The notes beneath the pieces are model-generated. The model worked only from the letters and a program-made list of their open reading frames with translations. It did no database searches and had not been told where the DNA came from. From assembly GCA_034509425.1 (NCBI GenBank), contig JAVTVJ010000653.1, positions 248,001 to 312,000 on the forward strand: a stretch of DNA of 64,000 nucleotides, given 5' to 3'. Positions 12,736 to 25,700 of this stretch are shown one piece after another. This DNA comes from Eopsaltria australis (Eukaryota; Chordata; Aves; Passeriformes; Petroicidae). The position numbers and the translations under genes are program-made. The stretch's first letter is position 1; the number at the start of each line of letters is the position of its first letter.

Positions 12736-15700
12736 GCAGAGGTGAGTAGGTCACCAAGGCACGGGAAAGAGCTGCCCAGAGAACCCAGGCTTCCAGAACA
12801 CAGGCCCCAGGTTTGTCAGGAGCCACTTCTCTTCCCAGGCAGCATGCCCATGGCTGCATGGGGCAATGAAGGATGCCAGGACTCTATTCCCATTGAAAAT
12901 CCTTGTCCATGGCCTTTGCTCTGCACCCTCCTCTTCCTCTGCAGTGGTGCAGAAAGAACTTCTGCACCAGGCATGATGTGTTCATGAACTTTGCAGGGTT
13001 TGCAGGTGAGAAGATGCGGCTGAGGTGACCAACTCAAGGGTCACTGCTGGTAGAAGGCACTTGACTCTCTTGGCCAGTCACACATGGGGACAACTCCCTT
13101 TGCCTGGGACAGATGGAAACTGAAACACAGGCTCAGCTCTGAGTGGACCCTCTGTAGCTGTCACCTCCTTTTGAGCATTTTCAGGATGTGGGGCCCAGTC
13201 CTGCTCAGCCTCTGGGGAAGGCAGTTCTGACTCCCTGTAGGACACAGACTTCAATGGCAGCTCAGGAAGCCAAGTCTCCCCTCCTGCTCTGGAGGGGGGG
13301 AATTTCTTGCAAACCCAAGCTGCCAAAGGAGCTGCTCTCATGGCTGGTGTCCTGTTCCACTTGAAGAGACTTGGGACCCAAAGCAAAAGAAGGGATGTGC
13401 CCGCATTATCCTGAGAGCTAGGACTACTCATTTTGCTGTGGGCATCCTCTTAGAGGGTTTACCTAAAATATCCTGAGGGAATGTCTCCTTTCTGCTGGGA
13501 AGGACTAAGGAACACTGAGCAGGAAAGAAAGGTGGGCAACAGTGTGATGGTTGCTTGGGGGAAGAGCAGAAGCTTTGTGAGAGAGAAGGTGACACCTCTC
13601 CTCTGTCAGGCACCAGTGTGACTGGTGTTGGAATATGCTCAAAACCTGTGCCTGAAGTTCTGAAAGGTAAAAAAACTGATTTAAGGCTTGGAACAGTACC
13701 TTACAGGGAGAAGTGTAAGTGAAACTTCCTGAACTCTGTGCAGAAAGAAACCAGAGGAGAAATGACAGGAGGGCCAGGGAGGTTCTACCAGGAGGAATTG
13801 CAGGAATTGTCGGAAGGAACGCAGAGCCATGGCTTGAGCCTGACAGTTTCACGTATTGGGCAGGGAGAGGGGATCAAGCTGCCAGGACTTTTGATGGTGT
13901 CTGTGTTTTTTGGTGTCTGCAGATCCACGTGGAACAAAAGATTCCCAAGCTGCCCAGTGCATCATGATAAAATGGAAGACTGGGCCTGGGAAGAGGAGTT
14001 CTGACTGATCTCACCTCCTCCAGCAGAGAAACCACTGCAGTTCTCACACTCATGCTGAAGCTGGGACCCCAGCGAGGAGGCCAAGGGGCAGAAGTTGGAG
14101 TGGATGTTTCCTCTCCCCACAGATACCTTGCATCAACACCCAAACAAAAACTGTGCCTGCAGTTCACGCTGAAGTCCCACATCCCTGGGATAGGTCAGTG
14201 GTTTCAGAAGGGAAAGGCAGGAAAAGGCATGTTCTCCTTTATCCTCATTTCTAAAATTCTAATTCTTCCAGTCCTGGACAGAAATGGGGCTGTTTCCTGG
14301 GACCATCTCTACCTTCCCACACTCCCCTGGCCCATGCCAGGGACTTTGTCTCCCTGAAACACGCCCCACCATCCCCATCTTCTCCCGGGAGCTTTACAGA
14401 TCCTCCAGGTCTCCCTTTTCTCCCCCACCAGCCCTACTTCTTTCCTCTCTGTCTGAGAGATCAGTCATCGAGGGTGTCAACGCACACGCACCCGACTCCC
14501 CCGGGAGGGTGGGGAGCTGGAAGCTGGGGGTGGTGTTCTGCTGCGAGAAGGCAAAGCTGCCATCAGCAGCCGCTTTGATCTGGAGACAATTACAGACGAG
14601 TGTAGGACCCTGCTCCACTCAGCCAATAAATAATGGAATTTGTGTGTTGACACAGACAGATTTCCCCCAAACTGTCAGAGAAGGGGAGACGAGTGAGTGA
14701 ATGGGAGCCCAAGAGGCTGGAGGGAAGGGGAGAGAAGCAGGAAGGGGAAGGAATGAAGCGGGCCTGTGGGAAAACAGGGAGAAGGGAAAAAAAAGAAGTT
14801 TGGGAAGGCAACACTGATGGGGGGGGGAGCTGGGCAGGGAGGAGAAGAAGCCTAAGGAACACATATTTGTAGAGGGGAAGGAAAATCAAGACAGGAACTG
14901 TGGGTGGAAAGGGGGGGGGAGTGCTGCATACGCAGCTGGAAGCAGAGGGGGAAAAAATCTGAAGGTGGAAAAGAAAGAGAAGGAGGAACAAAGGCATGGC
15001 AGTGTCCCCGGGGCTCCCCGGCTGCCTGGCAGATCACACGCTCTCCGAGCAGGGACCATATTCCCGCAGCCCTCCGCAGAGCGGCCCTGACCCCCCCGAG
15101 GCGCTCAGCACTGCGGAGCTGGCGATGGGGAGGCACGCATGACTTGGTGAAATGGTGCCACTGGTGTGCAGCCAACAGCAGAAATCTGCTCTGAGATCAC
15201 AAGTCCCTGAAAAACCTCCTGCGGATGCCCTGTCCCCATGCTCCCCCTGCTCCTCCCCATCTCCCTCTCGCTGCTCCCTCTCCAGCCTGGAGCTGTTTGT
15301 TCTCCGGCTGGTGATGGTTTTGTACTTCACTTGACAAAGCAAAACCTCCCTTGTGCTCAGGAGCCCCACACCGAGCCCAGCACAAAACATCCAGCCAGCA
15401 ACCCTCCAACCTGGGTGCAGCAACAGGCCTGACAGGGACGGGGGAAGCACTGGGGCTGTCTCCTTCCTCCCAGTTTGGAACACTCAAGAGCCCTATTTGT
15501 TCCCCCTTGGCCCCATCTGTGGCCTGAGCTGGCTCAGCCCCAGAAATTGAGTGTGTGGAGTATGGCCCAACTTGCTGAGGTCTCCAGGCCAAGCACCACT
15601 TCACTGTGTGTGTCCCTGGCTCCCAGCTTGACCCTTTTTGCAAAAGCTGGCATCCAAGTTTCCCATTCAAGCTCCTGATGGGAAGCAAATACCTCCCAGC

Positions 15701-15774
15701 CCAGGGATTCTCCCCTCTATAAATCTTCACCTTGCCCTATCTCTGCCTCCCACCCCTTCCTCAAACAATGCCCA

Positions 15775-15940
15775 GAGAAGCTGTGGCTGCTCCATCCCTG
15801 GATGTGTCCAGGGCCAGGTTGGATGGGGCTTGGAGCAACCTGGTCTAGTGGAAGGTGTCTCTGCTCATGGCAGGGGGTTGGATTTTGCTGATCTTCAAGG
15901 TCCCTTCCAACCCAAACCATTCCAGGATCCCATGATTCCT
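15775..15940 (+). mobile_element. CR1 LINE 3' fragment
   Basis: Plus-oriented CR1 tail. It carries the GGTCCCTTCCAACCCAAACC segment that ends most avian CR1 copies, preceded by a GGCTTGGAGCAACCTGGT-type segment. Confidence 0.9.
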
Positions 15941-18199
15941 GTTCTCTTTTGCAGTGACCCCAGCTCTAACCAGGGGCTGAACCTTTGCCCGTGCACAGAT
16001 CAGATTCTCCCCTGGGGACACCTTGTTTCCCCCATACAAGGAAAGCAGGACAAGATACAGACTGGGCCAGGCATTGGCTGATCCAGGTGGCTCCCAGCAC
16101 ACAAGCTCTCCACAGAGCTGGGAAGGGACAGGAATTTTGGCTCTGGAGTTGTGTGGGATGTGCCACAGTAGGTTGGCTGATGCGAGCGTGGGAGACCCAG
16201 GAGCCCTGACAGAGCAGGGGTTGATGGCAGAGAATCCCAGCACCACTGAAGCAGGTCAAAGCCAGGCAGGAGGGAGGGTTTCCAGGGATGTTGCCTATGG
16301 ATGTTGTTTAGCTTTAACGCTGGCAAATGGCAGGAATGCCTGCCTAACTGGGGCAGCAGTAGCTTGTGGCCTGAGCAGTGGGAGGACTGGAGCTCCTGCC
16401 AAGCACTTAAATCTTTCAGGATGTAAAACTGGTGTAAATTGCTGAAAAGCCAGGTCTTTCTGCTAATAAAGTCACAGGGAATGATTTAGCCAGCCCAGAC
16501 AGGGTAGCACACAGGGCCAGGTTGGGACCCCTTCTCCAGAATCACTTCAGGCCCCTGGTCCCAGTCATTTTACTGGGATGGTGGGAATGCTGCTGCTGCT
16601 GATCCAGTCCCAAGTGAGGAAAAGGTGGATCAGCAGGAGACAGCAAGGTTGAGGCAGTGCCCAGAAGCCTCCCAGGGTGCCCAGGAAGGAAAGAAAGAAG
16701 AGCAGCTGGGTATTCATGCTCAGCCCCTCCATGAGGCCTCAGCCCTTCATCCCAGGGTGAGGCCAGGGAAAATGTCTGGGAGAGAGGAAGTGGAGGTGGC
16801 AAGACAGATTTGTGTTTTTTCTGGGGTCTGCTGTGATGCTCAAGTACTTGTCCAAACACTGCCATCAATATTTAGTGGGATGGAGATGAGGGAGGCCAGC
16901 TCAAGCTGAGCACAGTCCCCAGCCTTCCTCCAGGTCCTCCAAGCCACAGGTCACAAGGAACTTGCACCTCTGCCAAGGCACTGGGAACAAGCACCAAGCT
17001 GGCTCCAGGCACCTCAAAACACTCTCACGTTGAGAGCAGGAAGGACATCCCAGTCTGGATGAGCAAACCATACAAAATGTGTCTTCTTACTCCACCAGTT
17101 CCCAGTTGTAACTCGTGGAAGAGCTAATGGGAACCAGTAGGGACAGAGCACCCTGGCCTTGTTCACTGATGATAAGAAGGGGAGCTGCAGAGCTGGGTCT
17201 TCTCTCTCTCTACGTAAAACTCCAAGTCCTGACCCATAAGGGCACATCCAGCACCTCAAATTAATCATGGAAATGGCAATTGCTAACAAAGAGTCATGGA
17301 GAACCACTGCTCCAGCACCGGGGGTTGAGAGCCGAGGGTTAACACCTCGCTAAGCAGTGGTGGGAACAAAGGGTTAACATGGCTGGTACAGGGAATGTTA
17401 TCTGTCTCTTCTCTAAATATTATTTCCTCCCATGAAACCAGCTTTTCATCCTTGGCTAGAGGCAGCTCCCGCTGCTGGGAATCCAGCAGGAGCTTGTATC
17501 TGCTGCCGCACACACCACTGCTCCCAGCAAGCTGCCGCGACAAAGAGCTGCACTCCCCCGGCGCCAGCAGCCCCAGCACGGGGAGCACGGGGAGCTGGGG
17601 CTGGGGCTCTGGCCCCCAGCGTGCAGGTGGCCTCGGGATGGGCTTGGGGATGACAGGCTTTACACCAAAGAGGAATCTTGTTAATGAAAGCACAGTGCTG
17701 TGCAGGGATTTCCTCCCCGTCTTGCGGGGACCAGGAGCAGCAGGCAGGGACCGGCAGGGCCTGGTGGCAGGAGGCAGTGGAAGCCTCACCACCACCCCAG
17801 GAAGGTTTTTGTGGGGCTGCCCATTTCACACCTTGACCCTTGGGTGTGCCAGGATGGACAAGAACATCGGGACACACCGTGGGAAAAGCAGGACAGTAGT
17901 CACTGGCTCCAAGGTCACAAGCTGGCAAAGATGGGGGCTGCGGGGCAGCCTCTGCTCCCTTCTCAGCAGCACCAACTGAACGGCTGCATTGAGGGGCTGG
18001 GTGTCTGCAAAGCTGGTGGCTGGAATAAAATGGCTGCTGCTAAATCTTCTCTGAAACATCCTAAACTTTTAATGTGTATGAAACCACGGCAGCATCCCTT
18101 TCGCACCCCGGAGGGCACGGAGGCGCGAGCGTCTCCGCTCTCCCATTCAGCTGGAGCCACGTGCTGCAGCCTGAGCAGCGCTAGGAACGTGGCTGGAAT

Positions 18200-18460
18200 G
18201 AAAGTTGCCCTCCCAGCCCGTGTGCTCAGAGAGCCGAAGTCAAAGGATTGCCAAGTTAAAAGGGTCAAACCTCCAAGGACAGCTGTATCTGACTGGCTAT
18301 ATATCATTTCAATAGCATCTTCAACGGGGATTATAATCTGAATTGAAGCGGAAAGACCTGAGGCAATGAAGCTGTCAGCAGGCTAAGATTAAGGAATTAA
18401 AACAGCAGCACAACATTACAGGATTTGTTCTAGATGTATTAGAAAGAGCAGGCTAAACAC
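18200..18460. promoter_or_regulatory. Candidate conserved non-coding element
   Basis: Single-copy, AT-rich sequence without coding signature. It contains two direct copies of GTCAAA-type half-sites (AAGTCAAAGG and GGGTCAAACC, about 20 bp apart), an ATATATCA segment and GATTAAGGAATTAAAAC. Such clusters are typical of developmental enhancers. This is inference; conservation across birds was not testable. Confidence 0.25.
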
Positions 18461-19448
18461 TGCAGCCTTCCCCAGGCTGGAAATTTCATACGAGCACGGA
18501 GAAGGGCAAGCGCAAGGATTTCATCAATATACATAAAAAGAGAGAGGAGAGCGAGTCAGAGCTACGAAAACCCAGCCATGCAAAATATAAATCCTAACTG
18601 CAGACGGAAATGAGTCACACAAGGTTTGACTGAGGTAAATAAAAGCAGAAATGAAGTGGATTTAGGGGAAGGCAGAGGTGAAAAGACACTGACAGCCAGT
18701 AGACAGGAAAAAAATGGCCCTTAATATACTAAGGCTGGTAAAATCTGGAATGCAGCCCAGCCTGTCTTGGACTGCCTGATGGGAATGAAGGTTCCCAGCC
18801 CTGAACTCCTTTCCCCTTTCATCTTCTTACACCCATCTCCAGAATTACTTAAAAAAGCCAAGGATGATGGCAATGGCCTGCCTGGGGCAGCTGGGAGCTG
18901 AGCCAGGAGAGGAAGGCAAACACCTCACCTCTGCCACCATTGGGGTCCCCAGAAGGCCACCCCAGCTCTGCACTGCTGGGAGACACCAGCAGCTCTTCTC
19001 AGTGGGAAACAGAAGCTCTCAAAATAAAGAAGGCATCAATCCCCACCAAAGGGCCCATTGAAACATTCCATTTATTTCTGGCAAATTGTACACACCTTGC
19101 TTTCATTGGCTCTATCCTAAACCAGCCACGGGGAGGAATTTCTCCCCTACCTTAAAGATACTGAAATTATGGGATAAAACACAAAAGAAAAAGAGGGAAG
19201 TCTCCCTTGCAGATAAAACACACAGGAGAGTTTCAGCAACCCAGACTCCATGCAGCCACCAGCTCTGCTCAGCACAAGCCATAAAGATGCACCTCTCACA
19301 CTGCTTGCTGTGGCACATTTCCTTCCATTTTGAGCCTAAAAGCAACTGAATCCCTCCCAGCATCTCAAACATAGCCTGGGTGACAAGCAGGTCCTGGCTG
19401 ACAACTAGATTAATCCTGAACCAGGCCACCTGTGCAGAATGGCTGCAC

Positions 19449-19454
19449 TTTATT
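19449..19454 (-). terminator. poly(A) signal AATAAA of ZMAT2
   Basis: TTTATT on the plus strand, about 270 bp past the ZMAT2 stop codon on the minus strand; a plausible 3' end. Confidence 0.6.
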
Positions 19455-19725
19455 GACAAAAAATGTACCCAACAGAGCACTTCCCTGCACACACACGGCC
19501 ACAGAGCAGCTGAGCAGCCAGATCTAGGACACAGAAGGAGAACGGAAGCTAATGAGAGGCAGAGCTTGATCTGCAGCACAGGTAGAGCATGGAATCACTT
19601 TTCAACTCTTCCAGCCAACTTCTACTGGGAGATTTACATACAAGTCCTCAATCAAGTCTTTGAAGAGTTATCTGGAGTTCCCTGGGTAAAAACAAGCTGT
19701 TTAGAGAAAGACAGTCCAGAGTTGC

Positions 19726-22700
19726 TCAGTGGCTCTTTTTGGTTGAGCCGAAACCAGAGAAACCCATCACAGCTGCCATTTCATCATCCTCTTCAAACGT
19801 CAAATCTTCCTCTGCCCTCCTCTTCTTCTCTCTCTGCTTCTCCTTCTTGTAGGCTTTGGCCTTCTCCTCCTGCAGCAAGGGACACAACAGCAAAACAATT
19901 TGCACCTCCTGAGCTGAAGGAGTTTTGAGACACCAGGTACTGCACAGTTAACACAAATCCTACCCAGAGCAGCCAGGCTGTGCCTGAGGAAACAAACAGC
20001 AGAAATCCTGGCCTACATTCTTCAAGGAGGGAGTTCACCACTGAATCCAGACCATCCCATGTCCCAGGCCAAGAGCAGAGCCACACACACAAATAGACAA
20101 AATGAAGCATTATGAAACTCTCTTCTGAGCAAACATCACAAGTTTTGCCTGGAATCAAGGCTGAGGCAAGAAGGAGCTGGTTTGAAAGCAGGAGGCCATT
20201 CCCTTGCCCGATGCTTCGTGCCAGTGACTGTGATGCCTGTTGGCTCTCAGCCTGGCAGAGTGACAGCTGCTCACTGGAACAGAAGCCGAAGCTCTGAGCG
20301 GCTTTGAGGGGGGTTTTGGCATCAAAGAGTTTGCGCTGCTCTAATCAAAGTGTTTTGCTCTGTGAGGATCACGAGCCCTGGAACAGAGCCAGGCTTGTAC
20401 CGGGTGACACTGAACCATGGCTTCAGCTCCCAACTTAGCAACTGCTCCCACCACTCTCATCACTGTCTGCCGTGCTGTAGCTCCTGAACACAGCTGTGCC
20501 CTGGAGAAAGCTACGACAGGAGTCCCTGCTGCTTTCCTTCTTGCCACCCATTGACTGGCAGCAGCTTTTCAACCCACAGCACTCCCTTTGCTGCTGGGGC
20601 ACCTCCCTCCTATCCTCCAAACAGATGGGGCTCAGCAGCACCACAGCCTGCCCGAGAGCAGAGCACAGGGCTGCTCTGAGAGCACTGCAAAGAGCTCTCC
20701 TGTGGTGAGACAAAGCTCAGGGCTTGGGCAGGGAGACTCAAACAAGCAGTGATCTGTAACCTTGGGTTATGTGGCTGCTGACAGAGAAGCATCCATAGAA
20801 GCTTCTCAGCTGTCAGAACTTTGTTGGATCTTCAAATAAACTTGATTTTTAAGTTTATTAACGCCTAAGCCCCAGTTTGAGAGAAATCTGCTGTCTTTTA
20901 TCACCTCCTCACACATCTTGCACCACAGCACTCTGCTGACAAAGCCCTTCGACACTTAGGGAGGCCACACAGAATCAAGTGCCATGTGGAAGGAGATTCC
21001 AGCAATCCTAAGAACTATGGAAGATAATGGATGAAGACCCACAGACCACGCAAGTTCCAACACAACTAGTGGGAGACAAAAAAATGGGCTTGTGCTGTTC
21101 TCAGTGGAAATCTGAACCATCAAAAGTTATTCTCACACAGAAAGAGGGGAAAAGGGTTTCCAGGGACAGCAATACAAACTTTTCAAAAGCCAAGAAACAA
21201 ACCCAACTCACAGGAGCAGATGAGAAGCCAATGCTACCAAGAACAATGCCTCTGAGGGACAGAGTAGGAACCAGGGTTGATTTCCTCCCAAAACATCTTT
21301 CTGGGGAGCTCTGCTTCCTCAGTCGTTGCCCAGACTCACCTCCTCACGGAGCTCCTTCATCCTCTCCTCAAAGTCATAATCCTTCTGCTTCTCCTCCATC
21401 TTCTTCTTGTTCACCTCAAAGCGTTTCTTCACCTGGTCCAGCGTGGAGCGCTCCACCCGCATGGACATGCCCAGATTCCTCTGGTCTGGAGGACAGGAGT
21501 GGAATCAGCAGAGTTCATCAGCAACACCTCAGTGTTCTGCACAAAGTCAGCATCCCTGATCCCAATTTAAACAGCACAGCACCACCTTCCTGCCTGTCAT
21601 CCATCCCCTCAAAGCAGCTTCCAGGGCCAGACTAAGGATTTCTTAGGTCGGGGAGGTGGGTTTTAGGTGGATACCATAACCCGTACAAGCAGTAGCTACA
21701 ACAATCCAAACACTACTTGTAAAAAAGAACACAGGCTATTCTTTAAAGGTTCCTTATTTGGATGCTCCCTGTAATGTTGGTGCTCTGATGCTTTAGGAAA
21801 TTTAATCTTGGACCAGTGGAATAAAAAAGAGTTGGAGTGTTGAAAAAGGAGACAGAATAAAACTGACAGGCTGGCATCTCTCAGCTGTGGGCGATGCTAA
21901 ACAAGACATGAGTGGCACTCAAGAGATCCTGATTATACAGGACATTCCTAGCTAAAGCAGAGAATATAAAGTCAGGCCTCTGATACAGTGGCTCTTTAGA
22001 GCAGATTCAGTTTTTCACTTGTGGGTAAGCTTGTGCTGACAGGGCCACCCTCAGAAATGTCTCCAACCCACATTCCTGGGTGGATCCAAACAGCCTGTTC
22101 ACTCCAGCAGCTGTGCACAGGTTTGTCCCAGGGATGCAGCAGCACTTGGAAGCTTGAACTACACACCAGGAATTGGTAAAAGGGCTGCCAAGAACAAGCA
22201 GGTTTGAGCCAGATTTATGGACTGGTTTAAAAGTTCCCAGACATACTCATACTAAGGTACTGTGCAATCAGCCACTTTCCAATCCCAGCTCAACCCTGCA
22301 TCTCATGCCTATCTGCTCAGCCATGTCAGGATTTTTGATTCCACATTCTCTCATATGTACTTCTTGCTCATCTCCCAACATGTCAAACAAGGCACCTTCC
22401 CCCCATTCACATAAAAGCACAGTTTTTAAAACACTGTGTTTTCTTTTCTAAGCTACAGAAAACCAGTCCTCAGGCTTCTTCTGAACCTCTTGTTCTCAAA
22501 CAGCGCCGTGTGCAGGTTTGGAGCACACACATCCCTGCCTTTTTGTAAAGGGGTCATTTTCTGACTTCCACTACGTGCCAAAAACACCTTCATGACCAGG
22601 AACAACATGCAAAGTATGTCAGTCTAACCTGCTGCTCCTTTACTTTCTCTACATTCCCCACTCTCTAAATGTGCCAAGGAGAAGCAATACCCACAGTCAG

Positions 22701-25700
22701 GCCAATGAGGGTATAGTCCTCTTTTTAGCTTAAACACATTAAGGGAGTGGACTGATAAACTGGGAATTCTTTCCCCTTGCCCTTATCTTGACTGCATCAT
22801 CACGGAAGTGGAAACAAGAAGCAGAGTGAGGTACAGGATAACACCACCATCACACTGCTGGACACAGCTCCAGGGTCAAACTGCCCCACTCCTGCCTTCA
22901 CTCATCCTCTGCCTCCATCCTCACAAGGCCTGATCCACACACTGGAGCTCAGGTACCAGCCAGTTCTGAGCCCTATACTCAACTTCTTCAAAGAGAAGTT
23001 TCTGATCCAAAAATGGGTCAGTTCCAGATGTTTTACTTAGATATCTAAGTACTTCTTTACATTTTCAGTGCTGTAAAAAGCTCCTCTCCAGATTTACAGA
23101 GGAGATATCACGATTTGGGGGGTGGACTAGATGACCTCTGAGGGTCCCTTCCAACCCAAACTGTTCTAAGATTTGCTGACCCTGGGTTTCTCACAGCACT
23201 GACATGACGGATGGGGAAAATATGTCCACCAACCAGAGTACACCAATCACTGTTTCTGCTGGGCTTATTCCAGGAAAGTGCTCCAGCACTCTGGAAGATG
23301 TCTGGAGATAAGGGCAGCACCTCCACAGCTCCCATGACGAGCTTCTACATCCTGATCTTCTAAGCTCCCTGACCCATGGATAAGTGTTCAGCCCTCAGAC
23401 ATGGGTGATGCACAAAAGGAACAGTTCCTCCAACTCAACCAACCCTCCAAAGAGGCAAAGAAAGGGTCCTTACGTTTTTTGCCATTGATGTGATCCAAGA
23501 AGTTGATGGAATCTTTCACCACACAGTCACATACATTACAATAATACCTGTCAGGAGAGACAGAAAAAAGGAACCCTAAAGCAGGAGGCAAAGCAAAACC
23601 CACAGAACAGCACCAGCTCCTGGTGCCCTGTGAGGGGTCCCTGCTGTGCCACAGCTTCCAGGTCTACCCAGCATGACTCTGAGACTTCAACAAGACCGCA
23701 ACCTACCCTCCCATCTCTGACTGAGGGGTAGTTTTGGTGATGACAATGGTTTTCCCCAGCTTGGATTCCAGGTCCACTTTGTAGTCTCGGTGCCGCAGGA
23801 GTTCCCTTTTGACAGGCTGAGCTGGTTTGCCTAAAACACAAACAAAAGGTCAAGCTTGACATGCTGGATTTCATGTTCCCCTTGGTGAAGAGGGACCTGC
23901 TAGGTATCTGGGAGTACCTGACCCAAGTAGAAAATGCACCTTTGTTTTTAAATCAGTAAAGGACAGAATTTCCTCCTCACTGTTTCCCGTTTCCTTCTAG
24001 AACCAGGTATATCTCTGAGGTATCTCCAGCTCTGCCTCGAGTCATTCTGAGATCTCCTTGTTTCCAGTAACTGACTGCTCCCCTCCTTCCCCAAAGAAAA
24101 GTCAGCCCCTGGAAAGGTTCTCAGTAATTTCTTTTGTCAAAAAAATACTCAGTGGCAAACACAAAAGAAAGGATAGGAGCAAGCCAGCTCTTTCCTTTCA
24201 GGATTCAACTTCTCACTGCTCTCTCCCAAACTCCAAGGGTTTGGGAGCCCCACTGCCATTCCAGCACAGCTTGCCTGGAGCCAGCACACCACGCACCATC
24301 TTTCTTTTCCCTCTCCTCCGTGAGCCGCTTCTCGGCGAGTTTCTCATACTCATCCTTGTCCCACTTCCGGCGGAAGTCCAGGTTCTTGGTCTGGGAGGCA
24401 AACAAACAGAAACATTTATTATACATTTATTATACAGTCTGATCACCTCTGAGGGGGTAAAGAGGTGGAATCACTTGGCCTGTGAGGCCAGTGCAGTAAA
24501 TTAGGAGAATTATATTATATCCCCATGTTCTCTGTTTTCCATCTAGGAATTATGGATGTGGCTTAAGATAATCACTCCCAGCATGCCTCAAGCTACTACT
24601 AGAATAATTTCAGAGCACTAAAGAAGAAATGAGTTGATCTTAACAGCTCCTGAGATGATCATCCAGGCTTCTGCCTTGAAAATCAGACTCAAATGGGATT
24701 GAAACTGCTGGATCTAAGACCTGGGAAGTGCCCCCTGACAAACAGCAGGAGGATTACACCTCCTTCTTCCAGAAGGAAAAGAACCCAAATCGCAATGTCA
24801 GACAAGGAAGCTTTAAAACACAGCCTGAGCTACAGAGAGTCTGATTACACTGCAGGAGCAGGGAAGGCAGTGCCTGTCTGCTCTCAGTAGTGCCTACGTG
24901 TTTCAGGCACCAAAATGCAGAGTTTGCCATGAAATCCCAGGCACCAGTGTGGGATTTCCAAGTGAGCACATGTACGAGCAAACCAGAACAAGCTCTGCAA
25001 CCCTGTCTGCCAAGGCAGGGCTTGGAGGTACCAGAGAAGTACCTGTAAAAAATCCACAGAAAGCTGTCCTGCTCCTGCAGCTGCACACAGGGAAGGGCAG
25101 AAACACCTCCAAGGCATGCTGGCCCTTTGGGAGCTCCACAGAACTCTCTGGCAGGGACAGGATACTTTGATAGAATCCTGGAATGGTTTGGGTTGAAGGG
25201 ACCTTAAAGATCATCTTGTTCCACATCCCCTACCACAGATAGGGACATCCTCCACTACCCCAGGTTGCTCCAAGCCAAGTTCAACCTGGCCTTGGATATT
25301 TCCAGGGATGGGGCAGCCATAGCTTCTCCGAGGCCCTGGACTCTGTGCCAGGGCCTCACCACCCACAGAGGGAAGAATTCCTTCCCAATATTCAATCTAA
25401 CCCTGCCCTCTGGCAGTGGGAAGCCGTTCCCCCTTGTCCTGCCACTCCATGCCCTTGTTCAAAGTCTCTCTCCAGCTCTCTTGGAGCCCCTTTAGGCACT
25501 GGAAGGGGCTCCAAGATTTCCCTGAACAGAGACTGGTGTTCAGTCTTCCCCAGGCTGAACACCCCCAGCTCTCTGTCTCCACAGAAGAGGGGCAGCAGCC
25601 CTTGGAGCACATCCATGGCCTCCTCTGCCTTCTCTGTGCTGGGGCTCTGGAGCTGGACACAGCATGTGCATGAAGATACGCTGAATTCAGGTGAAGCTGG

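Larger units (their letters stand above)
10821..19448. other. Intergenic between protocadherin and ZMAT2
   Basis: No exon with a recognisable protein is seen on either strand. The region contains a 13-base G run (11729-11741), two CR1 fragments listed separately, and several unique AT-rich patches (about 14470-14650 and 18200-18460) that look like candidate conserved non-coding elements. In human this interval carries the vault RNA genes VTRNA1; I could not find a matching A-box/B-box pair here. Confidence 0.55.

Noticed and set aside
9500..19400. Vault RNA genes expected by human synteny between ZMAT2 and PCDHA
   Set aside because: I searched by eye for the A-box (TAGCTCAG) and B-box (GGTTCGA) pair on both strands and found none. 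A covariance-model search would decide.
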